From Heliocidaris erythrogramma (taxonomy: Eukaryota; Echinodermata; Echinoidea; Camarodonta; Echinometridae): a DNA stretch of 64,000 nt. Positions 34,401 through 42,315 of this stretch are shown here, in pieces. Each line of letters opens with the position of its first letter. Position 1 is the first letter of the stretch. The stretch lies in NCBI GenBank assembly GCA_025617745.1, contig CM046873.1:27789410-27853409 (forward strand). The letters are read 5' to 3'. The notes under the pieces are model-generated. The model searched no databases and had not been told where the DNA came from. It worked only from the letters and a program-made list of their open reading frames with translations. A program made the translations under genes and the position numbers.

Positions 34401-37400
34401 GAAAAGAAACTTGGAATTATGGATAGAGGTTAGTTTTCGGGCTGGGAGTGAGGAATAGGGGTTGCAATGTAAAGGTGCATGAGGGGGGCAGAATATTTCT
34501 CTGCCACGTGGGCTGGCATTGGGGAATTTTAAAGGGGGTACAACTTCTGGGAAATTAAGAACCTTAACAAATGATCTTGAGGGAATATTTCTGTATCATG
34601 TCTGTTTGCATCATCCACTTCAAAGCAAATTATTCTATCTACATGTAATGTGTATTGCTTTGCTCTACCCAATTATAGGAATGGATTTCAATTAGGGTGC
34701 GAATGTAGATATAATGGTTCTGAATAAGCATGTGCATGTAAATATGTGACTAGCTATGATGCTTCTGTCCCTGATTGGACGATATTAAGTGTGAAATTTT
34801 GATTAGATTTACTCAAAAGTGTTAGTGATTCATGTATACTATCAAGGGCTTTGGTCAGAAGTGATTGGAAAAGCGCCTTATGAAAAACATTTCTTATCAT
34901 TGTAGGGTCAGACTGGATATCCATGGATTGATGCATGCATGAAACAACTCAAGTTTGAAGGGTGGATCCATCAGGTCGGGAGGCATGCCACGGCTTGTTT
35001 CCTCACTCGTGGAGATCTCTGGATCAGTTGGGAAGATGGACTAGAGGTATATGAAACTTTGGTTTGGTGTGATTTCATTTGATTTTGATTTTGAATATAT
35101 TATAGGGCAACTTCCACCCCACCAACTACCCTGTAATAGAAGAATTACTTAATACTGAGGACAACTTCCCTCTACTGTGACACCAGCCCCTGTATAAGTA
35201 CCTACTAGGATAGCTACATGTACCTCCCTGATATATACTCCCAAGGAATATTAACCCTTGTACAAACTGTCCTAGAACCCTACCAGAAGACAATCCACAT
35301 GACAAGTACATGTATCCCTGCACAAATTCATATGCAGTATAGCGTTTGTTTATATAAAGAGTCCTTATTTTTGTTCAGCAAACCTTGCAGCTCTATTTTG
35401 ATCAAATATTTTTCCATATGATCTCTCCGTGGATCAGGTCTTTGACAAGTACCTCCTGGATGCTGACTGGAGTATCTGTGCTGGAAACTGGATGTGGATC
35501 TCCAGCTCTGCCTTTGAGAAGTTCCTCCAGTGCCCCAACTGCTTCTGTCCAGTCCGCTATGGCCGCAGGATGGACCCAACCGGCGAATATGTCAGGTTTG
35601 TCCCATATCTAGTTGTGCTTCTTCCTGGGGCAAAATCCTCAAGGGTGTGAAGCCTTTGCTTGAATTATCAAATTAATTCAAATATACATGTACATGTATG
35701 TGGTCTTTGAAGGATATCTGCTACACCTAAACCCAACAGGCCAGAATATTTGGGTGATCGTACAGTTTGGGTAATGGTAGATTAACAACAAATGGGATCC
35801 AGGGTTTTGCTATGAATAAGAACATGAAGTTTGATATCTGTATGTACATCTCTAGCAGTTTTTGAATAATCTATATTTATTTTTTCATACATTTGCACAT
35901 GCAAATTCTGCATTGCGTATTGGGAAATGCCTGTTTGCCCCCGAGCATTGTTTCAGTGTGGACACTACGTGAAAAGATTCATATGCCAGGTGTCATGAGC
36001 TAAAATCAAACAAATATGATATTTTGGGGAACTTACCAAAACTAAAAAGGGGCTTTAACCATTGGAATGAAAACTAAAATTTTACCAACTAAACTTCAGT
36101 TATGATGATGCTCAGTAAAGTTTGTTAATGAATGTTTGGTTTGTGATCGGTTTTTCAGGAGATACCTTCCAGTGTTGAAGGACATGCCAATCCGATACCT
36201 CTTTGAACCGTGGAAGGCACCAAGGGCGGTGCAGGAAAGAGCAAAATGCATCGTTGGAAAGGACTACCCAATGCCTATTGTGGAACACAAGTCAGCGTCT
36301 GCCGCCAACCACGAACAGATGGAAAAGGTTATCAACAGGCTCAGAGACTCAGGTAAGAACCATGAGCGAAAGATCATAATCATAGACACATGCAGATAGA
36401 TACATCTACATGTAGGTATTAGTTGATAAATAGAGAGATAGAACTGGAAACCGAGGCAATGAAAGTGAGTCGATGTCTGCAGCGAACCGTGAACAGATGG
36501 AAAAAGTTTTCAACATGCTCAGAGACTCTGGTGAGAACTGTTAGAGGAAAGGATATCAGATATAGATAGATACATGTAGATAGATAGATTCATACATACT
36601 GTAGATAGAGAGAGAGAGGGAGAGAAGAGAGAGAGAGTGAGATAACTAGAGAACTAGAGACTGTGGTAAAGAGAGTGAGATGTAGTTAATGTTTGCAGCC
36701 AAACATGAACAGAGATGGACAGGGTCAGACACTCAGTTGAGAACTGTGAGAGGAAAGTAAATCAGAGATAGATGGATGGATGGACTGATGGATACAAGGA
36801 TGAATAGATTCATACATGTAGATGAATGGATAGATAGATAATACATGTAAATGTAGGTAGATAGAGGGATGGATGGACTGATAGATGGAAGGATGAATAG
36901 ATTCATAGATGAATGGATAGATAATACATTTACATGTAGGTAGATAGAGGGATGGATGGACTGATAGATGGAAGGATGAATAGATTCATAGATGAATGGA
37001 TAGATAATACATGTACATGTAGGTAGATAGAGGGATGGATGGACTGATAGATGGAAGGATGAATAGATTCATAGATGAATGGATAGATAATACATTTACA
37101 TGTAGGTAGATAGATAGAGGGATGGATGAACTGATAGATAGAAGGATGAATAGATACATAGATGAATGAATAGATAAGGCATGTACATGGATATGTTGGT
37201 AGATAGATGGATGAATAGATTCATACATGTAGATGAATGAATAGATAGATAATACATGTACATGTAGGTAGATAGATAGAGGGATGGATGAACTGATAGA
37301 TAGAAGGATGAATAAATACATAGATGAATGAATAGATAAGGCATGTACATGGATATGTTGGTAGATAGATGGATGAATGGATGGATAGTGAGATAATATA

Positions 37401-37685
37401 TAGAAAGATGAATAGATTGATCAAAAAATTAGATACTATATGGATAGATTGATATAGAGGTAGATACATGTAGATGGATGGATGTTGGTAATAGATAGAT
37501 AGATAGAATAAGAGCCAACCAAGTTACTTAAACATGTGATCCCCATTCTCCATTTCTCAGGAATCGTCCACTGCGCACCGTCAACCCAGAAAGAAGTCCG
37601 GGAGTTTGTGTGGTTACCCGAGAAGATGGCCGGTGGCGGATCATGTCGGGCTGATCAAAACTGTGAGGGCATCTTGGGACTGTAA
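16607..37685 (+). CDS. cry: Insect-type (type I) cryptochrome, 11 coding exons
   Basis: Blue-light-sensing flavoprotein of the photolyase/cryptochrome family; in insects this type binds FAD and resets the clock by triggering TIM turnover. Joined exons: 16607-16736, 18097-18236, 19532-19674, 20416-20591, 22573-22673, 25777-25917, 33034-33201, 34906-35046, 35438-35595, 36159-36352, 37561-37685. All introns are GT-AG and the frame is open for 538 residues (Drosophila CRY has 542). The photolyase domain starts at [15 protein letters not shown] (9-23). FAD-domain motifs include [23 protein letters not shown] and [10 protein letters not shown]. The tryptophan chain is present: W321, W372, W375 and W398, matching Drosophila W342, W394, W397 and W420. 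C394 (SICAGNW) matches the flavin-side Cys of insect CRYs. The tail has EVREFVWL (509-516), like the Drosophila FFW tail, then 22 extra residues. Type I is favoured over (6-4) photolyase or vertebrate-like CRY by the Cys and the tail. Confidence 0.93.
17342..17568. mobile_element. MITE with CAATAGACCGC termini, copy B (cry intron 1)
   Basis: CAATAGACCGC at the left end and GCGGTCTATTG at the right end are perfect inverses. The interior matches copy A at 11187-11489. Confidence 0.7.
17624..17762. mobile_element. Palindromic MITE with about 50-bp arms (cry intron 1)
   Basis: Left arm ATAAAACTTACCATTAACGG through CCATCAATGGTAACTCCCATGG; the right arm CCATGGTAGTTACCATTGAT through ATGGTAAGTTTTAT is its inverse with few changes. 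Confidence 0.7.
18097..18236 (+). CDS. cry: cry coding exon 2 (residues 44-90)
   Basis: Acceptor GTATAG, then GTACAAAGACC. Encodes [20 protein letters not shown], part of the N-terminal alpha/beta domain; donor CTT then GTGAGT. Confidence 0.92.
18551..18840. mobile_element. GGGCCC-type MITE plus an inverted partial copy (cry intron 2)
   Basis: 18696-18840 runs from GGCCCCCTTTCGTAAAAC to TTTCCTGAAACGGGGC with the interior GACAAATTTGCTCTCAGCCA. 18551-18625 holds part of the same interior in reverse complement. Same family as 44590 and 54710. Confidence 0.6.
19532..19674 (+). CDS. cry: cry coding exon 3 (residues 91-138)
   Basis: Strong pyrimidine-tract acceptor CTTTTTTTCAG. Encodes [17 protein letters not shown] and ends [10 protein letters not shown], the family SHTLW motif; donor GTGAGT. 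Confidence 0.92.
20416..20591 (+). CDS. cry: cry coding exon 4 (residues 138-197)
   Basis: Encodes [16 protein letters not shown], the family substrate-loop motif, through LPNLDVIG; acceptor AAAG, donor GGTGAG. The intron after it carries a large microsatellite. Confidence 0.92.
20617..22014. repeat. 985-bp duplication around a TCC/TCA microsatellite (cry intron 4)
   Basis: The segment from CTTATCCATGGTGGTGGTGG through TTACTATTATTATCCTCATC occurs at about 20617-20840 and again at about 21602-21830 with only a few differences. A TCC/TCA tract of roughly 760 bp follows the first copy and one of roughly 190 bp the second; within the first, about 20905-20990 is pure (TCC)n. The huge Ser/Pro/His/Leu frames here are the repeat read in three frames, not proteins. 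Confidence 0.85.
22265..22560. repeat. CT-rich microsatellite (cry intron 4, 3' end)
   Basis: (CT)n runs at about 22265-22310, 22403-22444 and 22500-22555 lie directly upstream of the exon 5 acceptor and lengthen its polypyrimidine tract. Confidence 0.8.
22573..22673 (+). CDS. cry: cry coding exon 5 (residues 197-230)
   Basis: Encodes [20 protein letters not shown] and onward, containing the conserved WxGGETxAL motif; acceptor CACACAG, donor GAG then GTAAGC. A hAT element begins 10 nt into the following intron. Confidence 0.93.
22822..23430. repeat. Tandem duplication of about 300 bp inside the hAT element
   Basis: CATGTAGCGCCCCACTGCAG starts near 22822 and again near 23120. The two units agree closely through AGCAAAGCCCACAGCCGCG, CAATATGTCGTAGTCAT and CAACCGTCGCTCCATACTCG. 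Confidence 0.85.
24455..24486. repeat. Poly-C run abutting poly-A
   Basis: About 21 C followed by about 7 A, just after a GA-rich microsatellite (about 24412-24445), inside the hAT element. Exact length is uncertain in any assembly. Confidence 0.7.
25777..25917 (+). CDS. cry: cry coding exon 6 (residues 231-277)
   Basis: Encodes [20 protein letters not shown] and then [18 protein letters not shown], the FAD-binding SxLSPYLxxG-type region; acceptor TTTTCCAG, donor GTAAGA. The next intron is 7.1 kb because of a DIRS insertion. Confidence 0.94.
25975..26290 (-). pseudogene. 3' end of a CR1-like non-LTR element (cry intron 6)
   Basis: On the minus strand the frame contains [20 protein letters not shown], the conserved xLWNxLPxxIRxAxSLxxFK tail of CR1-type reverse-transcriptase proteins. 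It is followed by a 3' end reading GCGCTATATAAATAAATC and an A/T-rich tail. Interrupted by stops; dead. Confidence 0.55.
26311..26486. mobile_element. Small MITE with TGTAAACGTGGAAATTTTC termini
   Basis: Left end CTGTAAACGTGGAAATTTTC; the right end GCGCGAAATATTCCATGTTTAC, inverted, matches with a few changes. A relic of the same family lies at about 12560-12605. Confidence 0.5.
26612..26764 (+). repeat. DIRS left inverted terminal repeat
   Basis: ATATATACCTACCTATTATG, GTCTTGACTACGGGACCCC and ACGCTACGGCCATCTTCCTC recur reverse-complemented at 32349-32498. Confidence 0.88.
27164..29110 (+). pseudogene. DIRS gag-like region, internally duplicated and broken
   Basis: Frames at 27304-27735 and 27624-28511 are rich in S, P, A and G, with a basic KKKAKKKAK cluster as in DIRS gag-like proteins, and are linked by frameshifts. 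A segment of about 560-600 bp from GCACTGGGTGC (about 27837) is repeated, diverged, from GCACTGGGCGCC (about 28448). The second copy contains stops. No zinc knuckle was recognised. Confidence 0.6.
29714..30990 (+). pseudogene. DIRS reverse transcriptase-RNase H (frameshifted)
   Basis: RT motifs include [36 protein letters not shown] and [16 protein letters not shown]. The catalytic [11 protein letters not shown] is present in another frame at about 30060-30095, so at least one shift separates them. RNase H-like [15 protein letters not shown] and [17 protein letters not shown] follow near 30460-30600. Then comes the DIRS-typical tail [17 protein letters not shown] and [16 protein letters not shown] (about 30750-30930). 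Reverse-transcribes element RNA in the family; not functional here. Confidence 0.8.
31164..32139 (+). pseudogene. DIRS tyrosine recombinase (frameshifted)
   Basis: [36 protein letters not shown], then in a second frame [19 protein letters not shown] with the H-x-x-R signature, and [18 protein letters not shown], where the Y is the likely nucleophile. DIRS recombinases integrate circular double-stranded cDNA. The N-terminal half has several stops. Confidence 0.8.
32206..32296 (+). repeat. Internal copy of DIRS terminal sequence
   Basis: GCATAATAGGTAGGTATATA and TTGTAAAATCAGCACTGATT then TATATACCTACCTAT appear here. They are the inverse or direct counterparts of both element ends, as expected for an internal complementary region. 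Confidence 0.65.
32349..32498 (-). repeat. DIRS right inverted terminal repeat
   Basis: Reverse complement of 26612-26764 with very few changes. Confidence 0.88.
33034..33201 (+). CDS. cry: cry coding exon 7 (residues 278-333)
   Basis: Encodes [15 protein letters not shown] and then [10 protein letters not shown], ending at LEAWTE. W321 matches Drosophila W342 of the electron-transfer chain. Acceptor CTCCCAG, donor GAG then GTAAGC. The 3' half is copied repeatedly downstream. Confidence 0.94.
33202..34626 (+). repeat. cry: Tandem array of partial exon-7 copies with donor sites
   Basis: Copies of the exon 3' part plus intron start at 33324-33401, 33521-33608, 33726-33813, 33936-34014 and 34133-34220. 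A degenerate copy lies at about 34350-34428, and a fragment of the middle of the exon at about 34588-34626. The donor-to-donor period is 200-208 nt. The five good copies keep an open frame (NPICLNIEW) and GAG then GTAAG. Each begins after GGTAG, which could act as a weak acceptor but in the wrong phase (GGTAG then C ATC or C AAC). Inclusion would shift the frame, so they are probably intronic. Confidence 0.88.
34906..35046 (+). CDS. cry: cry coding exon 8 (residues 334-380)
   Basis: Encodes [20 protein letters not shown] and [17 protein letters not shown] with W372 and W375. Photolyases and vertebrate CRYs usually have HH after GWI; here it is HQ (355-356). Confidence 0.94.
35438..35595 (+). 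CDS. cry: cry coding exon 9 (residues 381-433)
   Basis: Encodes [20 protein letters not shown] with C394 and W398, the flavin-proximal Cys and Trp of type I CRYs, then [11 protein letters not shown]; acceptor GGATCAG, donor CAG then GTTTGT. Confidence 0.94.
36159..36352 (+). CDS. cry: cry coding exon 10 (residues 433-498)
   Basis: Encodes [20 protein letters not shown] and [14 protein letters not shown], the end of the photolyase-homology region; acceptor TTTTTCAG, donor CAG then GTAAGA. Confidence 0.94.
36455..36736 (+). repeat. cry: Two partial copies of cry exon 10 plus donor
   Basis: 36455-36530 repeats the exon 3' end (TCTGCAGCGAACCGTGAACA through CTCAGAGACTCTG then GTGAG). 36672-36736 is a more eroded copy ending ACACTCAG with the donor lost (TTGAG). 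The offset from the true donor to the first copy is 178 nt. Confidence 0.8.
36590..37505. repeat. GATA/GATG-rich minisatellite (cry intron 10)
   Basis: Higher-order units of about 100-110 bp contain GATGGATGGACTGATAGATG, ATTCATAGATGAATGG and ATAATACATGTACATGTAGG. Neighbouring units are nearly identical. Confidence 0.85.
37561..37685 (+). CDS. cry: cry coding exon 11 (residues 498-538, stop)
   Basis: Encodes [18 protein letters not shown] and a 22-residue extension ending GILGL; the stop is TAA. HC-PS and EVR-F-W correspond to the regulatory C-terminal tail of Drosophila CRY. Confidence 0.92.
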
Positions 37686-38020
37686 TCCAGAATTCCAAGG
37701 CAGACTTGGCCCAAGAAGAACATGCACTTTAGTGTCTTGCACAGCTGTGTGTATTTATCTGTTGTGACAGTTGTTTATATCGGTAAAGCACATTGATGTT
37801 GTAATTGCACAGCCTTGTCTACCAATGTTGATGCTGGTGTTGATGTTTTTCACCTGACTGCTACAAAAGCGAGAACAGTCGAACATGCACAGAATGACCG
37901 CCCAAGTTTCACTCAAACAGTGGTTGTTACACGGTGTGGTCTTTATATGCAGGTTCTCTTTAACACATGTTTCAGTAGGAAATGCTGTTTTGATGGGAAT
38001 AAAACTACAGTCTGTAAAGA
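37686..38020 (+). other. cry: cry 3' UTR with candidate poly(A) signal
   Basis: AATAAA at 37998-38003 lies about 310 nt after the stop codon. No other strong signal is nearer. Confidence 0.5.
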
Positions 38021-38545
38021 CAGATGGACTTTCTATACAGGTGGTCATTGAAGTAGCTTTGCTTGTACTTTCCTGTAGATGGGCAACCACTGGACCTACA
38101 ACGTGAAGTCCTATCTGAGGAGCATGTTAATTAAGAATTAATACCTTACCAAAGGGTAGTAGCGCATCTACTTTGTTTCAAAGCTGAAGTCCTCAAAGCT
38201 GGGACCTCCCGGTTCCGCGATTATTGCCCTACCTGGCACTGAGCCACCACACCACCTCCTCCTGTTACACTTCTTAAGGAATCAGTGAGGAATGTTACCT
38301 TGATAGAGCTATATTTTTGCATTTAATAACAATGGAATATATTATGTAATCTTCATGATAGTCTATTTCATCTGGTGTTGTTTTGAAAGTCATGTTCATA
38401 TATAATTCAAAATTTTTAATTTCTTTCAGAATTCTTTCCAATTATCAAAACTGAGGTTTTAGCATTCAGGCTTTCTTCTTAAATTTTTTAAAAGCATTTT
38501 TTGCTCTTTAGAGAGTCAGGACTGGAAAACTGGAAACAATAATAT

Positions 38546-39042
38546 AGGTTTTCCCCGCCCAATTTCGTCAAAATTGCATCCGATTTAACAATGCGATCAT
38601 TCAATTTCGAGCGAATTTGAATGATCACCGAGATCAATATTCAAAAACCTAACTAGTTCATTCAATTTAATTTCATTAGCATGCGATTTCATAATTTTCT
38701 GAAATAAACGTGTAAAAAGCGCTTCAAATAAAAATGCACGTAAAATGCTGAACGTTGAAAGTAGGAAGGTGTGTGCCTATAAATGAAATTGAAATTGGTA
38801 TTTGGGAGGAAATTGAACGTCTATCCAGCTGGCGCGAAATTGAATGACAACTTCGCGTCATTAAATTGAATGAGTTTCTCTCTAAAGTGAATGAAATTTA
38901 AAAGGAATGATATATAACAAAATTGACTGCTCAAAGAATGAAAATAAACCATGAGAGCAGAGAGTTGACGAAAATCGTTCGAAATTAAACGGCTATTCAT
39001 GAATTCGAATGCAACTCTGATGAAATTGGGCGGGAAAACCTG
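38546..39042. mobile_element. MITE with about 40-bp inverted ends
   Basis: Left end AGGTTTTCCCCGCCCAATTT; the right end AAATTGGGCGGGAAAACCT is its inverse, with homology continuing into a TTGCATCCGA/TTGCATTCGAA stretch. The interior is rich in CATTCAATTT motifs. Confidence 0.75.
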
Positions 39043-39309
39043 TATTAGAGCTACATGGTTCTAATAAGGTATATTATCTTCGAAAACAGTATACATGGTT
39101 ATCGTTTTTGGCGAAAAGTTGACAAAATTGCCAATTTTAATTTTAAAAAGCCAATGATTTTGAACCTCTCAATGTGTTGCCAATTTAAGGATTTTAAAGC
39201 TTATTCTCTTTTTTTTTAAATTCCTGACATCAAACGCAATATGGGCATGCAACAAAAATGGACAAAGTGTGTGCGGAATTTTTCTTTCTCTTTTTACTGA
39301 TGCTTCTGG

Positions 39310-39390
39310 CATAATTTTTAGAGTTCTGAATCAAAAGTTATTGGGCCAAACCACAAAAAGTGGTCAATTGTCTCAAAAGGGTTAAGTTTC
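39310..39390 (-). repeat. Inverted copy of the 6708-6800 repeat
   Basis: CTGAATCAAAAGTTATTGGG and CCAAACCACAAAAAGTGGT are the inverse of the earlier copy. Confidence 0.5.
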
Positions 39391-40191
39391 TTTCTTACTT
39401 ACCATTGAACTCAGCTACATGTAAGTAGTTGTAGGGGTAGACCATTCTTGTACTACATGTGTGTGTATAACATTACATAGCTGCCAACCATTCATATTGA
39501 GGAGGAATGATTCCTGTTCTATGGTATTCAACGTAATGCTATGAACCCAAGATTTCTCTCTCTTTTAAGAAAAAAAGTCTATTCTGCCTCCCATCTGCCA
39601 GTGTGCTAAAGCCATTCGGTTTGGCACACAACGATATCTTCTTTAGGCCTATATTGTTAGGCAGGGTTTAAAATGCTGATATTATCTGCGAATGCGTGTG
39701 CTTTGTATTGTATGTATAAAACTATATTGCATCTTTGTGTTGTGGCGATTTTTGAAAAAAAATGAACATATAGGCCTTCCCTTGTTGGTGCTCCAGTCAG
39801 AGGACATTTATAAATTTTGGTAATGTAGAAATAGAGAAATATATCATTCCGATAAATGTATAAAATACTGAAGAAAAAAAGTGAATGGGCTGATACTTGG
39901 TTATCAGCCAAATAGGATGTAATGCCATGCAAGTCTAACATGATAATGAAATTTGGAAGTATTTTCATTATAAAATTTAAAAAGATACCATAAAGTATTC
40001 ATTTGTTGTTGTGGTAATGAAGGCAATGTGCAGGGGGCGAACTTTTTTTTCCCACGAACTTTTTGTCACTATCGTCCTTGACGCATGCGCAACTTTGAAA
40101 TAGCCCTACAATGCTTGGAGTTGGATGGGGTTTCAAAGTTTCATCCTACTTTTAATAAAAATAAAAATACAAGACGTTATTTTTGTAATGT

Positions 40192-40275
40192 CCAAACTGA
40201 GAGTCGAACCCACATACCTCAGGTTAAATGTCCGAGGGCTAACGTATCTCGCCACAGCAAGACGCTGGGAGCAAC
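40192..40275 (-). mobile_element. tRNA-derived SINE head
   Basis: On the minus strand: TGGCGAGATACGTTAGCCC and a B-box-like GGTTCGACTCTC separated by tRNA-like distance. Body and tail not recognised. Confidence 0.4.
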
Positions 40276-40900
40276 CGTCATATCACTTATGGAATAAACC
40301 CTATGATTGCGAAATTGATTTAGATCGGAAAGGATCAGGTGTGCATGCGCCAGGGAGGACGGGGACAAAAAGTTCATGGGAAAAAAAATTAAGCGTGCAG
40401 GGGGGGGGGGGGGATGCTAACTGGGATGTATTTTTTAATCAAAACATATTTTTCCCCCTCATGTAGATATTACATATTCTTGAAATACACACTTGTATGA
40501 GATGGAGCTTGAATTTTGTTCGTACACTGTATATGCAAATGATATGTCATATAATTATGTATCAATGTTGATCTGTGCCTTGCATCTATTATAGCATGCT
40601 GTGTTAAATTATGAGACTTCACACAGATTCATCAGTTATTGTATGGATCGTTGCTTGTGGGTTTTCAGACATTTTCTTTTCTTTTATGCGCACAAAACTG
40701 TCCAACCATGACATGTTAAATTTCTTTTTAAATCATGCAATGCCCCCCCCCCTCACCCCTGGCCTGACAATGACAGACATCAATGTTTCATTGCCTGTTC
40801 ACTACAATGCTTGATGTGGCTGTAGCTACATGTATGTTGTTTTGATTATTTAGGAAAGAAGAATGATTTTACCCTCAATTTTCCTCATGCTTACTTATGT

Positions 40901-41030
40901 GGAGGTGTTGTGGTCTAGTGGACAAATCACCAGACTGAGCCACAAGGTCTAGGGTTCTAATCCCTGCTGCAGCACTAAAGTACTTTGGTGAGACATTAAT
41001 CTACATTTGCTGGGGAAAGACATGTGTGCT
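40901..41030 (+). mobile_element. tRNA-derived SINE fragment
   Basis: TGTGGTCTAGTGGACAAATC (A-box-like) and AGGGTTCTAATCCC (B-box) are followed by a SINE-body-like GTGAGACATTAATCTACATT and a short A-rich end. Confidence 0.5.
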
Positions 41031-41890
41031 ATAAAAAAAAGCCCACTATTTTTATCATTTTAATGCGGATACACCAAAAACAACATTTATCTGATTCTTT
41101 GTTACCAGTTTCTTCAATATGTTTGAATTTAAGTGGATATGAGGACAATCTATACTAAAAGGATGTTTTACAGTTCATGCTTTAGACATAGTCTTTGCCT
41201 TGTAATCCAAATTTTGAATATAAATTTTTGTCTTAAGGTACAGTTTCTTATTCGCCAGTAATATTTTTATCCGGAAAAGTTGTGCAATTAAGTTGTATAT
41301 TACTGTTGTATAAATATACTAAAAAGCTTATAATATGTTGATCATGATTAACATAAAAAGTGTTTGTGTTGATTTTAACATATATTATAAGTGGTCTGTA
41401 TGGTATGCTATGTTGTAGTGTTACTTGGTACATGCATAATGTCATGGTTCGCTATTGAAAACATGAATGCAATGTTCGTATTAGAATATATTACACTTGC
41501 TCTTTGTATCATGTTTATTCACTTTTGTACTGAAAAGAGAATTTCCAGTACACGTATTATTTGTGTAAAAGCTACATGTTTATATTTGCAGGTCAAAGTA
41601 TTTCATGTATATGTATCTCATTAAAAGAATGCAGGAATTTCTCCAACTCATTTCTGTTACAAACCCAACTCTATATGTCAGGTGTACACAGCAACGTATT
41701 GACTTTATTTGGTCATACAAACATTGACCCATTTTTATAAAGGGAACAGTACATGAAAATAATCATTATGTTTATATTATGCCTGATCATGTGATGTTAT
41801 ATAAATATGACACTGCACAAAAATTTATATTACCTTGTCTTGCATCTTTCTTTTGAGAAATTGATAAGCGTTTGTTGAAGGGAAGGTAGA
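41030..41890. other. Non-coding, no gene seen
   Basis: AT-rich; only short, low-similarity frames on both strands. Confidence 0.4.
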
Positions 41891-41897
41891 TATAGAT

Positions 41898-42315
41898 TTA
41901 GAGAGAGAGAGAGAGAGAGAGAAAGAGGGAGAGATAAAGGAGAGATTTGGAGTTGGCAGAGAGAAAGAAAGGGAGTGAAAGGGAGAAAGTGGGGGAGGGA
42001 GTGGAAGAGAATGGGGAAGAGAGAGTGACAGATGTTGAAGGAAGAGGGGAGCGAGAGAGATTAGTTTGCAGGCCCAAACCCTGGTCAGTGGTAAAATAGT
42101 GTCTGCACTGTAAGACTACCATCATCCCTGTACCACATAGCTGCTCCTGACCAATATTGACACGAGCAGTAGGTAGCTGGGTTAGGCTTCTCTCAAGACA
42201 ATGCTTTTCTGATAAAGCGTCAAAAGAGGGTCTGTGCTTGCAGACTAGAGAGAGACTGGAAGACAGATAGCAATTGAGAGCAGGGGCCACAGATAGAGGG
42301 GGGGGGGGGGGGGGT
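41898..42315. repeat. GA-rich low-complexity stretch and G run
   Basis: (GA)n and GAAAG/GGAG runs at 41898-42060 and a run of about 16 G at 42299-42314. The minus-strand frame here is largely repeat-derived. Confidence 0.6.

Noticed and set aside
16607-37685. (6-4) photolyase identity for the cryptochrome gene
   Set aside because: The Cys in SICAGNW, HQ instead of HH, and the HC-PS/EVR-F-W tail fit type I (insect-like) CRY better.
38165-38285. Possible minus-strand tRNA-like SINE head
   Set aside because: B-box does not match the consensus and no body or tail could be recognised.
41391-41624. 77-codon frame with hydrophobic stretches
   Set aside because: No homology recognised, AT-rich context, no splice or promoter support.
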